Shown here one piece after another: positions 37,343 through 45,226 of a DNA stretch of 64,000 bases. This stretch comes from Paenibacillus sp. GM2 (GTDB taxonomy: Bacteria > Bacillota > Bacilli > Paenibacillales > Paenibacillaceae): the NCBI RefSeq assembly GCF_900069005.2, contig NZ_LN831279.1, forward strand, positions 1,253,796 through 1,317,795, written 5' to 3'. The stretch's first letter is position 1, and each line of letters begins with the position of its first letter. Position numbers and translations under genes: made by a program. Below the pieces are notes generated by a model, which was not told the DNA's origin, searched no databases, and saw nothing but the letters and a program-made list of their open reading frames with translations.

Positions 37343-38614
37343 ATGAAAGCGGAAATTATTGCCGTAGGAACGGAACTGCTGCTGGGGCAAATCGTCAATT
37401 CCAACGCCCAATATTTGTCTCAGGAGCTGGCTTCGCTAGGGATTGATGTCTACTTCCAGACCGTAGTGGGCGATAATACATCCCGGCTCAAGCAAGCGAT
37501 CGAGCTGGCCGCAGGACGGGCGGACGTATTGATCTTTACTGGGGGGCTCGGTCCCACTCAGGATGATCTAACGAAAGATGTAGTGGGCGAGGTGCTGGAC
37601 AGATCCTTACATATCGACCGGATGGCCATGGATAATATAGAGCGGTTCTTCAAGGATCGCGACGTGCCGATGACGGAAAATAATCGTAGGCAGGCGCTGT
37701 CTATAGACGGGGCAACCCCGCTGGCCAATGAAACAGGTCTTGCTGTAGGAAATGCTCTCGCTGAGGGCGGGAAATTTTATATTTTGCTGCCCGGACCGCC
37801 TAGCGAGATGAAGCCGATGTTCGAGCAACAGGCTAAGCCCTGGATGATGCAGCATGTGCTGACGAATGAATCTCCAATCTATTCGCGAATGCTTAAATTC
37901 GCCGGTATCGGTGAATCGGCTTTAGAGACCAAGCTGCTTGATCTGATTGAAAGTCAAACCGATCCTACAATAGCTCCTTATGCCAAGGAGAGCGAGGTAA
38001 CGATCCGCATCTCGACAAAGGCGGACAGCCAGAGCGCCGCCGAGGGCAAGCTGGACGTGATGGAGAAGCAGATCGCTTCTCGCCTGCCGGAGCATTTCTA
38101 TGCGAATGAGGATGTGCCGATCGAGAAGACCATCGTCGATATGATGACGGAGCAGGGACTTACAGTCAGTTGTGCGGAGAGCTGTACCGGTGGCATGCTG
38201 ATGCAGACAATCACGACGATCCCTGGCAGCGCCACCGTTTTCCTCGGCGGAATCGTGTGCTATTCCAATGCCATGAAGGAGAAGCTGCTCAACGTACCGC
38301 ATGATCTGCTGGAGGGCGAGAACGCGCCCGGAGCCGTCAGCGCTGAGACAGCGAAGGTGCTGGCTGAACAGGTGCGGATGATCGTGGATACCGATTTTGG
38401 CCTCGCCGTTACCGGCGTAGCTGGACCTGCCTATTCCGAGCGCAAGCCGGTGGGGCTGGTCTATATCGCGATGTCTCGCCGTAATGGCGATACCGAGGTG
38501 CACGAACTGCATCTGAAGGGGAACCGCAACACGATCCGTCTGCGCTCCACCAAGGCTGTTCTTTACCATCTCTGGAAGCAGCTTAAACGGAATGAGAACC
38601 AAGCTGGCAAATAA
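37343..38614 (+). CDS. cinA: Competence/damage-inducible protein CinA
   Basis: A 423-residue protein with an N-terminal MoCF/COG1058 domain (about 1-170; GTELLLGQIVNSNAQYLS, TGGLGPTQDDLT) and a C-terminal CinA/PncC domain (about 255-415; SCAESCTGGMLMQTITTIPG). CinA domains hydrolyse NMN amide and ADP-ribose-type compounds in characterised homologues. It lies between pgsA and recA as in B. subtilis. ATG follows AAAGGGAG. Confidence 0.94.
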   Translation: MKAEIIAVGTELLLGQIVNSNAQYLSQELASLGIDVYFQTVVGDNTSRLKQAIELAAGRADVLIFTGGLGPTQDDLTKDVVGEVLDRSLHIDRMAMDNIERFFKDRDVPMTENNRRQALSIDGATPLANETGLAVGNALAEGGKFYILLPGPPSEMKPMFEQQAKPWMMQHVLTNESPIYSRMLKFAGIGESALETKLLDLIESQTDPTIAPYAKESEVTIRISTKADSQSAAEGKLDVMEKQIASRLPEHFYANEDVPIEKTIVDMMTEQGLTVSCAESCTGGMLMQTITTIPGSATVFLGGIVCYSNAMKEKLLNVPHDLLEGENAPGAVSAETAKVLAEQVRMIVDTDFGLAVTGVAGPAYSERKPVGLVYIAMSRRNGDTEVHELHLKGNRNTIRLRSTKAVLYHLWKQLKRNENQAGK

Positions 38615-38655
38615 CCATTGCCGGACTCCTAAATATTGGATATAATCGAATTACG

Positions 38656-38704
38656 GAAGAACCGTAGCCCAACTTGCTTCAAGTTGCTGCTGCGGTTCTT
38701 TTTT
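38656..38704 (+). terminator. Terminator after cinA
   Basis: The stem AGAACCG / CGGTTCT encloses a second pairing AACTTG / CAAGTT and is followed by six T. Confidence 0.85.
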
Positions 38705-38849
38705 GCGTAATTGCGTGATGAAGTATGGAGAGAGAAGAGAGGAGGCTTTGATCGCTGCTGGAACCAATGGAGAACCAAAGGTGATCTAAAGACAGGGCTG
38801 ATGCAGCAATTGATATGTAATATAATATCCCGGACTATCGTATACCGCA

Positions 38850-39220
38850 CGAAGTAGAGCGAATCCCGCAGGGAGAGCGCCGATCAAGTTCTCGAAGTAG
38901 CACCATAAGTGTATTAAGGAAGTGAGGCGGACGAAGCCACGGACGTCACAATGGAAGTGCCGCGCGCCGCCCGAAGTAGAGCGAATCCCGCAGGGAGAGC
39001 GCCATTAGAACTCCAACATAGCACCAAGGGCAGGAGCACAAAAAGTAAAGCGTGCCCGAAGGGAGGAAAGCGTTGATTGGAGACCGTATACCCGGGTGCC
39101 TCGAAAGCAGCAGAACTCCCCAGCCCAGGTAACCAAGGAGATCCAAAAGTAGGACGTGCCCGAAGGGGGAAAAGCGTGCCACGTGCCAAAGTAGAGCTCT
39201 CCCCATTGGGGAGAGCGGCT
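38850..39220. repeat. Cluster of five hairpin modules between cinA and recA
   Basis: Two identical 32-bp units lie at 38850-38881 and 38972-39003 (start CGAAGTAGAGCGAATCCC, end AGAGCGCC). Three related units lie at 39042-39074, 39145-39180 and 39188-39220. Each has the frame AAGTA(G/A)AGC or similar, a CCC-loop-GGG hairpin, and AGAGCG or AAAGCG. The two identical units are each followed by a TAGCACCA sequence. The gap from 38615 to 39334 contains no convincing gene; minus-strand frames open across it in more than one phase because of the repeats. Confidence 0.65.
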
Positions 39221-39291
39221 AAGGAGCGCCTGTTCCCCATCCACCCGTTAGTTCAGTTTGCAGGAGTCCAGAGGGCGGCAGGCCCTTTGGA

Positions 39292-39320
39292 GCCCTCCCT
39301 TACGGTAAGGGAGGGTTTGG
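39292..39320 (+). terminator. GC-rich hairpin upstream of the recA promoter
   Basis: A perfect 10-base stem, CCCTCCCTTA / TAAGGGAGGG, with a 3-base loop, followed by TTTGGG. It may end transcription from the repeat region or shield recA from read-through. Confidence 0.6.
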
Positions 39321-39334
39321 GTGGGTTGAGACTA

Positions 39335-39348
39335 CGAATGTATGTTCG
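39335..39348 (+). promoter_or_regulatory. SOS box (LexA/DinR site) of recA
   Basis: CGAATGTATGTTCG differs by one base from the Bacillota LexA consensus CGAACNNNNGTTCG and sits 9 bp upstream of the recA -35 box. This predicts LexA repression and DNA-damage induction. Confidence 0.82.
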
Positions 39349-39357
39349 AAAAAATGC

Positions 39358-39386
39358 TTGGCAAACGTTTCAAAACAAGGTACAAT
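39358..39386 (+). promoter_or_regulatory. Sigma-A promoter of recA
   Basis: TTGGCA at 39358-39363 and TACAAT at 39381-39386 are spaced by exactly 17 bp, right behind the SOS box. The leader to the TTG start is about 85 nucleotides. Confidence 0.8.
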
Positions 39387-39479
39387 TGTTGTATAAAAGA
39401 AATTGATTTTCTTATTTAACTAATTTGTCATCAATCAAATTTGTGTAAATTTCTAATCATTGAGAAGGATGTGAGCTGA

Positions 39480-40541
39480 TTGTCAGACCGCCGTGCTGCG
39501 CTGGAAATGGCGCTTCGTCAAATAGAAAAACAATTCGGAAAAGGTTCGATCATGAAGTTGGGAGAATCCACCCATATGCAGGTGGAAATTGTACCCAGCG
39601 GATCGATAGCATTGGATATCGCGCTTGGAACCGGGGGATTGCCTCGGGGGAGAATTATTGAAGTATACGGACCGGAATCATCCGGTAAGACTACCGTAGC
39701 CTTGCATGCAATCGCGGAAGTTCAAAAGGTTGGTGGACAAGCTGCATTTATCGATGCCGAGCACGCGCTTGACCCTTCCTATGCAAGTAAGCTAGGTGTA
39801 AATATTGATGAGTTGCTGTTGTCTCAGCCGGACACAGGCGAGCAGGCGTTGGAAATCGCCGAAGCGCTTGTTCGCAGCGGCGCAGTAGATATCATTGTTA
39901 TAGACTCCGTAGCAGCCTTGGTACCTAAGGCTGAAATCGAAGGCGAGATGGGCGATTCTCATGTCGGCTTGCAAGCTCGTCTGATGTCCCAGGCACTTCG
40001 TAAACTGTCCGGGGCGATCAGTAAATCCAAGACGATTGCCATCTTTATCAACCAGCTTCGTGAGAAGGTGGGCGTAATGTTCGGTAATCCGGAGACCACT
40101 CCAGGTGGACGAGCACTCAAGTTCTATTCGACGGTTCGCCTTGATGTTCGCCGGGTAGAGACGATCAAGATGGGTAATGACATGGTCGGTAACCGGACCC
40201 GGATTAAAGTTGTAAAGAATAAGGTAGCTCCGCCGTTCAAACAGGCAGAGATTGATATTATGTATGGTGAAGGGATCTCCAAGGAAGGCAGCATTATCGA
40301 TATCGGCGTTGAGCAGGATATTGTGGATAAGAGCGGCGCTTGGTATTCCTTTGCTGGCGAGCGTCTCGGTCAGGGACGTGAGAATGCGAAGCAGTATTTG
40401 AAGGAGCATCCGGAAATTGCAAATACGATTGAGCAGAAGATTCGCGAGAACAGCAACCTGACGACTTCAGTTGCGCCATCGTCTTCAAGCGAGCAGGAAG
40501 AAGAAGCTAAGGAAGAGCAGGCACTTTTCGAAGAAGAGTAA
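39480..40541 (+). CDS. recA: Recombinase A
   Basis: Strand-exchange recombinase and SOS co-protease. The 353 residues contain [17 protein letters not shown], Walker [10 protein letters not shown] at about 64, the [20 protein letters not shown] region and a short acidic tail ([14 protein letters not shown]). TTG start lies behind GAAGGATGTGAG. It has its own promoter with SOS box and is followed by a hairpin and recX. Confidence 0.98.
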   Translation: MSDRRAALEMALRQIEKQFGKGSIMKLGESTHMQVEIVPSGSIALDIALGTGGLPRGRIIEVYGPESSGKTTVALHAIAEVQKVGGQAAFIDAEHALDPSYASKLGVNIDELLLSQPDTGEQALEIAEALVRSGAVDIIVIDSVAALVPKAEIEGEMGDSHVGLQARLMSQALRKLSGAISKSKTIAIFINQLREKVGVMFGNPETTPGGRALKFYSTVRLDVRRVETIKMGNDMVGNRTRIKVVKNKVAPPFKQAEIDIMYGEGISKEGSIIDIGVEQDIVDKSGAWYSFAGERLGQGRENAKQYLKEHPEIANTIEQKIRENSNLTTSVAPSSSSEQEEEAKEEQALFEEE

Positions 40542-40551
40542 GAATGATATG

Positions 40552-40596
40552 GAGCGCTCTGCCGCCAGTAAACACTGGTTCGGACAGGGCGCTCTT
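40552..40596 (+). terminator. Hairpin between recA and recX
   Basis: The stem GAGCGC / GCGCTC encloses an inner CCAGT / ACTGG stem. The tail TTGTCT is poor in T, so partial read-through into recX is likely, as expected for an operon with a much more abundant first product. Confidence 0.6.
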
Positions 40597-40620
40597 GTCT
40601 AATAAAGGAGCGTAAACCTG

Positions 40621-41475
40621 GTGGAGCAACGATTTGGGAAGTCTAGATCCAAACCGTATACAGGAGCGGGCAAGGATAATGAGAAGGACGAAATCATCGA
40701 CATTTCTGATCCTGGCTCATGGGAGAATCGCCTTTCATATAAGAATGAAGAATCGGAAAAAGCAGCAAGCCCAGCGGCAGCAGAGGGAAATGATCTGTCT
40801 GCTTTCCCTGAGGATAAAGAGCTGACCATTACATCGGTGCAGCTGCTGAAATCGCCAAAATTCCGATACCGTATTTACTTCGGTACTTTCCAGGTGGAAG
40901 TGCATGAAGATGTGATGGTCAAGTATCGCATGATGAAGGGCGCTGTATTTACCAAACTTGAATTGGAAGAGATCGTAATTGCCGATGAACGGCAGCGGGG
41001 ATATGGAGAAGCCTTGAAATATCTTAGCCGCAAACCGCGAACTTCTTTTGAAATCGCTACTCGACTTAAAGAGAAGGGATGGAGCGAGGAGACGATTGGT
41101 GAAGTAATCGAACGGTTGATCCAAGAGCGTTGGATCAATGACGCCGCATACGCTCAGGAATGGGCAGGACAACGTCTTCGCAGCCGCGGGAAGGGTAAGG
41201 CATGGATCAGATATGAACTGCGTCAGAAGGGCATTTCCAAGCCTTTGATTGAAGAGGCGCTAGGGCAGGTCAGCGAAGACGAGGAGTATGACAGCGCCAT
41301 GCAGCTCGCGCAGCGTAAATGGCGGACTACGTCCGGAGAGACGGCGGACAAGAAGCGCAAGATAGGCGCATTTTTAATGCGGAGGGGCTTCTCCGGCCAG
41401 CTCGCTGGCAAGGTACTCCGTGAGCTGATTCAAAAAGATGGTATAGAAGACAGGGATGAGTGGGAAGAATTATAA
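40621..41475 (+). CDS. recX: Regulatory protein RecX
   Basis: RecA modulator of 284 residues. The first 70 residues are charged and low in complexity; the tandem three-helix RecX repeats follow, for example ALKYLSRKPRTSFEIATRLKEKG reduced here to its core RKPRTSFEI, then INDAAYAQEWAGQRLRSRGKG and KRKIGAFLMRRGFSG. GTG start follows AAAGGAG. Its place right after recA supports the call; in B. subtilis recX lies elsewhere. Confidence 0.92.
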   Translation: MEQRFGKSRSKPYTGAGKDNEKDEIIDISDPGSWENRLSYKNEESEKAASPAAAEGNDLSAFPEDKELTITSVQLLKSPKFRYRIYFGTFQVEVHEDVMVKYRMMKGAVFTKLELEEIVIADERQRGYGEALKYLSRKPRTSFEIATRLKEKGWSEETIGEVIERLIQERWINDAAYAQEWAGQRLRSRGKGKAWIRYELRQKGISKPLIEEALGQVSEDEEYDSAMQLAQRKWRTTSGETADKKRKIGAFLMRRGFSGQLAGKVLRELIQKDGIEDRDEWEEL

Positions 41476-41790
41476 ATTCATAGCGATATAGAGGGACACA
41501 GATTGTACAATCATGTCCTTTGCTTGACAATTTCTTTCATTAAATAATAAAATGGTCATGAATCTATATCATGTGGATCCTTATTCCTTCCAAATGATGG
41601 ATCTAACTAGATTCTATTCGCAATCATGGGGCCAAGATTCCGGCATTTTAACGGAATATTCATGCTGATTTGGCGTGATAGCCTGTCTGAATCGGCAAGA
41701 AATCGATTCTTTGTATGATGATGAATGAAAACTGAAAACTAACAAGCATCCCAGGGAATGCCTTGGAGGAAACAGCGGGGAGGTGAACAG
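41476..41790 (+). other. Intergenic region recX-rny, long untranslated leader
   Basis: No gene is visible in these 315 bp. A promoter lies near the start (see 41524-41553), leaving a leader of more than 220 nucleotides before rny. I could not identify a known riboswitch or terminator in it. Confidence 0.5.
41524..41553 (+). promoter_or_regulatory. Sigma-A promoter of rny
   Basis: A perfect TTGACA at 41524-41529 is followed by TAAAAT at 41548-41553 (spacing 18) or TAATAA at 41545 (spacing 15). Confidence 0.65.
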
Positions 41791-43335
41791 ATGGACACAG
41801 TAATCTGGATCATTCTCGTTGCCGTCGCCGCTTTATTCTTTGGGTTCGGGATCGGATATTTTATTCGCAAATCTCTTGCAGAGGCTAAAATTTCCAGTGC
41901 GGAACATGCAGCAAGTCAAATTTTGGAAAGTGCAAAAAAAGACGCAGAAGCACTGAAAAAGGAAACGGTTCTTGAAGCGAAAGACGAAATTCATAAACTG
42001 AGAACCGAAGCTGACAAAGACATTCGTGAACGTCGGAATGAAATTCAACGACAAGAAAGACGATTGTTGCAAAAAGAAGAGTCGCTGGATAAAAAAATTG
42101 AATCACTGGAACGTAAAGAAGAACAAGTAGCTGGCAAAGAGAAGAGAATTGAAGAAACCCAGCAACAGATCGATCTGCTCTATAAGAGTCAGGTTCAGGA
42201 ACTTGAGCGTATTTCCAATTTGAGCATGGAGGACGCCCGCACGATCATTCTTAATAATGTCGAGCAGGAGGTTCGCCATGAAACGGCTCAAATGATTAAA
42301 GACATTGAGTTGCAGGCGAAGGAAGAAGCCGATAAGAAATCGCGTGAAATTATTACACTAGCTATTCAGCGGTGTGCCGCTGATCACGTTGCTGAGACGA
42401 CCGTCTCGGTAGTTGCTCTTCCGAATGAAGAGATGAAGGGCCGGATTATCGGGCGTGAAGGCCGCAACATCAGAGCACTGGAAACGTTGACTGGTATTGA
42501 CTTGATTATCGATGACACGCCGGAAGCGGTTATCCTGTCAGGTTTTGATCCAATCCGTCGTGAAATCGCCCGCACAGCGCTGGAGAAACTGGTAGCTGAC
42601 GGACGAATTCACCCAGCACGGATCGAAGAGATGGTTGAGAAATCACGTCGTGAAGTGGACGAAAGAATTCGTGAATACGGTGAACAAGCGACATTTGAGG
42701 TTGGTGTTCACGCGCTGCACCCGGATTTAATCAAGATTTTGGGTCGTCTCAAGTTCCGGACAAGCTATGGTCAGAACGTGCTGAAGCACTCGATGGAAGT
42801 AGCTTACTTGGCCGGACTTATGGCCGCCGAGTTGGGCGAGGATATTGCGCTTGCCAAACGTGCCGGACTGTTGCATGACATCGGGAAAGCGCTGGATCAT
42901 GAAGTGGAAGGATCTCATGTCGAAATCGGCGTGGAACTGGCGAAGAAATACAAGGAACATCCGGTTGTTATCAATAGCATCGCTTCCCACCACGGAGATT
43001 GTGAAGCTACTTCGGTTATCGCTATGCTGGTTGGTGCGGCTGATGCATTGTCGGCAGCTAGACCTGGCGCTCGGCGTGAAACGTTGGAAACCTATATCCG
43101 TCGTTTGGAGAAGCTGGAAGAGATTTCGGAATCATTCGAAGGTGTGGAGAAGTCATTCGCAATTCAGGCAGGTCGCGAGGTTCGCGTTATGGTACAGCCT
43201 GAGAAAATCGATGATGCTGAAGCGTTCCGTCTGGCGCGTGACATTACGAAGAAGATTGAGAGTGAGCTGGATTATCCGGGTCACATCAAGGTTACGGTTA
43301 TTCGTGAGACGAGAGCGGTTGAATATGCGAAGTAA
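41791..43335 (+). CDS. rny: Ribonuclease Y
   Basis: Membrane-anchored endoribonuclease that initiates mRNA decay. The 514 residues show an N-terminal transmembrane segment ([21 protein letters not shown]), a long coiled coil rich in E, K, R, Q (about 30-190), a KH domain ([19 protein letters not shown]) and the HD domain with [10 protein letters not shown] at about 363. ATG 41791 follows GGGGAGGTGAAC; the frame extends upstream to 41758 but that part lies before the ribosome binding site. RicA/YmcA, a known modulator of RNase Y, is encoded at 54.5 kb. Confidence 0.97.
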   Translation: MDTVIWIILVAVAALFFGFGIGYFIRKSLAEAKISSAEHAASQILESAKKDAEALKKETVLEAKDEIHKLRTEADKDIRERRNEIQRQERRLLQKEESLDKKIESLERKEEQVAGKEKRIEETQQQIDLLYKSQVQELERISNLSMEDARTIILNNVEQEVRHETAQMIKDIELQAKEEADKKSREIITLAIQRCAADHVAETTVSVVALPNEEMKGRIIGREGRNIRALETLTGIDLIIDDTPEAVILSGFDPIRREIARTALEKLVADGRIHPARIEEMVEKSRREVDERIREYGEQATFEVGVHALHPDLIKILGRLKFRTSYGQNVLKHSMEVAYLAGLMAAELGEDIALAKRAGLLHDIGKALDHEVEGSHVEIGVELAKKYKEHPVVINSIASHHGDCEATSVIAMLVGAADALSAARPGARRETLETYIRRLEKLEEISESFEGVEKSFAIQAGREVRVMVQPEKIDDAEAFRLARDITKKIESELDYPGHIKVTVIRETRAVEYAK

Positions 43336-43351
43336 AGGTTATGCTGATGAA

Positions 43352-43375
43352 GTGGCCCCTCGTGGGCCGCTTTTT
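43352..43375 (+). terminator. Terminator after rny
   Basis: The short stem GTGGCCC / GGGCCGC is followed by five T. Confidence 0.8.
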
Positions 43376-43485
43376 CATTGAAAGCTCTATATTGAGAGGT
43401 TCAATCGATCCACTTACGTTAAGCAAAACCTCTCATCAGCACCTATGGATGAGCGGCCACGATGTGTAGACAGATCTATGAAAAC

Positions 43486-43672
43486 TCTAACGAAACTACG
43501 TATCGTTATTTCCTTAAAAACAGAGGCAAAAAAAATCTAACGAAACGTCATATCGTTATTCAGGAGAAATCCCTGCTTTTAACCGCTAATTTGCAAAAAT
43601 AGCGCTACCCAGTTTCGTTAAAAATCCCAGGAGCCCGTTATGGGTCAAATAGCGCTACCCAGTTTCGTTAGA
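43486..43672. repeat. Four inverted copies of a 23-25 bp repeat before ymdB
   Basis: Two forward copies, 43486-43510 and 43536-43560, read CTAACGAAAC, a few variable bases, then ATCGTTATT. Two reverse copies, 43598-43620 and 43648-43672, read AATAGCGCTACCCAGTTTCG and end in TTA(GA). The reverse complement of the latter is CTAACGAAACTGGGTAGCGC plus TATT, clearly related to the former. They can fold into a large hairpin and occupy most of the 380 bp gap between rny and ymdB. Confidence 0.75.
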
Positions 43673-43717
43673 GATTCTACTAAGAAACAGCAGTGTACGG
43701 AATGGAGGAGAGACATT

Positions 43718-44512
43718 ATTAAACTTTTATTTATTGGAGATATTGTTGGCAGTACGGGGCGGAAAGCAGTGCGGGAATCCCTTCCTCGCTTAAAATCTAA
43801 ATACAGTCCCCATATTATTATCGCAAACGGGGAGAACGCGGCGTCCGGACGCGGAATTACGGAGAAGATTGCTAAGGAATTTTTCGATCTAGGCATCCAC
43901 GGTTTGACGATGGGCAATCATACCTGGGATAACAAGGAGATCTTCGACTTTATTGACCGTGAGCCGCGAATGGTTCGTCCGGCCAACTTCCCTCCAGGGA
44001 CACCCGGGATCGGTCATACCGTTATTAAGGGGAATGGCAAGGAACTGGCGGTGGTCAATCTGATGGGGCGCACGTTCTTGCCGGCGATTGATGATCCGTT
44101 CCGGGTAGCGGATGATATTCTAGCCGAGCTGTCGAAGAAGCATAAATGCATCATGGTTGATTTCCATGCCGAAGCAACATCGGAGAAGATTGCTATGGGC
44201 TGGTATTTAGATGGCAGAACTTCCTTCGTTGTAGGAACACATACGCATGTGCAGAGCAATGACGATATTATTTTGCCGCAGGGCACCGCTTATTTGACGG
44301 ATTCCGGCATGGTTGGATCTCGTGAAGGAGTGCTGGGGATGGAGCGTTCGGCGGTGATTCGCAAGTTCACGACGCAGCTGCCGGTTCGGTTCCAGGTATG
44401 TGAAGGTAAATGGCATTTCCACGCTGTGTTCGTCGAGATCGATGAAGCCACCGGCAAAGCGAAAAAGATCGAGAAGATAAAAATGCTTGAAGATGAATGG
44501 TTCATGGACTAA
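43718..44512 (+). CDS. ymdB: YmdB-family metallophosphoesterase (TIGR00282)
   Basis: A 264-residue calcineurin-like phosphodiesterase; B. subtilis YmdB hydrolyses cyclic nucleotides and affects the choice between motility and biofilm formation. The metal motifs are visible: LLFIGDIVG, IIANGENAASGRGI, GNHTWDN, DFHAEATSEK and GTHTHVQS. Family members begin MKxLFIGD, which aligns with ATT AAA CTT here, and GGAGGAG at 43704-43710 sits at the right distance, so the start is probably the non-standard ATT at 43718. No ATG, GTG or TTG lies between the ribosome binding site and this point. The upstream in-frame ATG 43640 falls within the repeat array. Confidence 0.9.
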   Translation: MKLLFIGDIVGSTGRKAVRESLPRLKSKYSPHIIIANGENAASGRGITEKIAKEFFDLGIHGLTMGNHTWDNKEIFDFIDREPRMVRPANFPPGTPGIGHTVIKGNGKELAVVNLMGRTFLPAIDDPFRVADDILAELSKKHKCIMVDFHAEATSEKIAMGWYLDGRTSFVVGTHTHVQSNDDIILPQGTAYLTDSGMVGSREGVLGMERSAVIRKFTTQLPVRFQVCEGKWHFHAVFVEIDEATGKAKKIEKIKMLEDEWFMD

Positions 44513-44538
44513 CGGATCAGATATACTCTAAAAATAGG

Positions 44539-44738
44539 TCTTCAAAAGGCGGCTTTCAGCATGAATGCAGTGCTTCCGATACTGTTTTCCCAAAAGACGG
44601 CTTTCAATACTAAAGCTGATGCTTCCGATGCGCGTTTTTTTCAAAACATTTCAGGAGTATGAGGCCAGAGCCTGTTGCTCATCCTTGGATGAGTTCGATC
44701 CCTTTTCTCGTGAGGAATGGACTTTTTGAACGACCTTC
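44539..44738 (+). repeat. Dispersed intergenic element, copy c
   Basis: About 200 bp bounded by TCTTCAAAAGGCGGC and GACTTTTTGAACGACCTT. It contains two tandem versions of the left-end sequence, starting CAAAAGGCGGCTTTCAGCAT at 44543 and CAAAAGACGGCTTTCAATAC at 44591, each followed by TGCTTCCGAT. It fills the 320 bp gap between ymdB and spoVS together with the spoVS promoter. Confidence 0.65.
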
Positions 44739-44757
44739 AAGGTACCTCCCAAAAAAG

Positions 44758-44783
44758 AAGGAATTATTTTGCAGCTCACGAAT
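44758..44783 (+). promoter_or_regulatory. Sigma-H-like promoter of spoVS
   Basis: AAGGAATT at 44758-44765 and CGAATAT at 44779-44785, with 13 bp between, fit the sigma-H pattern (AGGA-type -35 and GAAT -10). spoVS is transcribed by sigma-H in B. subtilis, so sequence and biology agree. Confidence 0.65.
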
Positions 44784-44832
44784 ATCTTCTAAGTAGTGGA
44801 GTCAAACCATTATTCCCAGGGAGGTACTTACC

Positions 44833-45093
44833 ATGGAAGTATTAAAAGTTTCAGCAAAGTCCAATCCCAACTCCGTTGCCGGTGCTCTAGCTGGAGTTCT
44901 AAGAGAGCGTGGTGCTGCTGAACTTCAGGCTATTGGAGCGGGTGCTCTTAACCAGGCCATCAAGGCGGTAGCCATAGCCCGGGGATTCGTTGCACCTAGC
45001 GGCGTAGATCTGATATGCATTCCGGCTTTTACGGATATTGTGATTGATGGTGAGGATCGCACGGCGATCAAGCTCATAGTTGAACCTAGATAA
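44833..45093 (+). CDS. spoVS: Stage V sporulation protein S
   Basis: An 86-residue Alba-like nucleic-acid-binding sporulation protein, among the most conserved proteins of spore formers. The sequence MEVLKVSAKSNPNSVAGALA and GAGALNQAIKAVAIARGFVA is nearly identical to B. subtilis SpoVS. In B. subtilis it affects septation and coat assembly late in sporulation. ATG follows AGGGAGG. A sigma-H-like promoter and a terminator flank it, making it a single-gene unit. Confidence 0.97.
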   Translation: MEVLKVSAKSNPNSVAGALAGVLRERGAAELQAIGAGALNQAIKAVAIARGFVAPSGVDLICIPAFTDIVIDGEDRTAIKLIVEPR

Positions 45094-45114
45094 GGTCTTG
45101 TAGGAATGTAGGTG

Positions 45115-45147
45115 AACCTGTTTACTCATAAGTAGACAGGTTTTTTT
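45115..45147 (+). terminator. Terminator after spoVS
   Basis: The stem AACCTGT / ACAGGTT with a loop that can pair partly (TTACT / AGTAG) is followed by seven T. Confidence 0.88.
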
Positions 45148-45226
45148 GCTTTTTTGTAAAAAATGAATATGTATAAGCAAGATTTAAAATATACTGGAAA
45201 ATAGAGTGATGAAGGAGGGGGACGTA

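Noticed and set aside
38850-39220. CRISPR array
   Set aside because: Units are unevenly spaced, diverged, and contain hairpins themselves; no cas genes are present.
38914-39244. Three overlapping minus-strand open frames of 79-108 residues between cinA and recA
   Set aside because: All three frames stay open because the region consists of repeated hairpin modules; no ribosome binding site or family similarity is seen, and hydrophobic repeats follow the DNA repeat pattern.
43486-43672. CRISPR array before ymdB
   Set aside because: Repeats are inverted relative to each other and the spacers are uneven, with no cas genes nearby.
43640-43717. ATG 43640 as start of ymdB
   Set aside because: It begins inside a repeat, lies before the GGAGGAG ribosome binding site, and adds 26 residues absent from the family.
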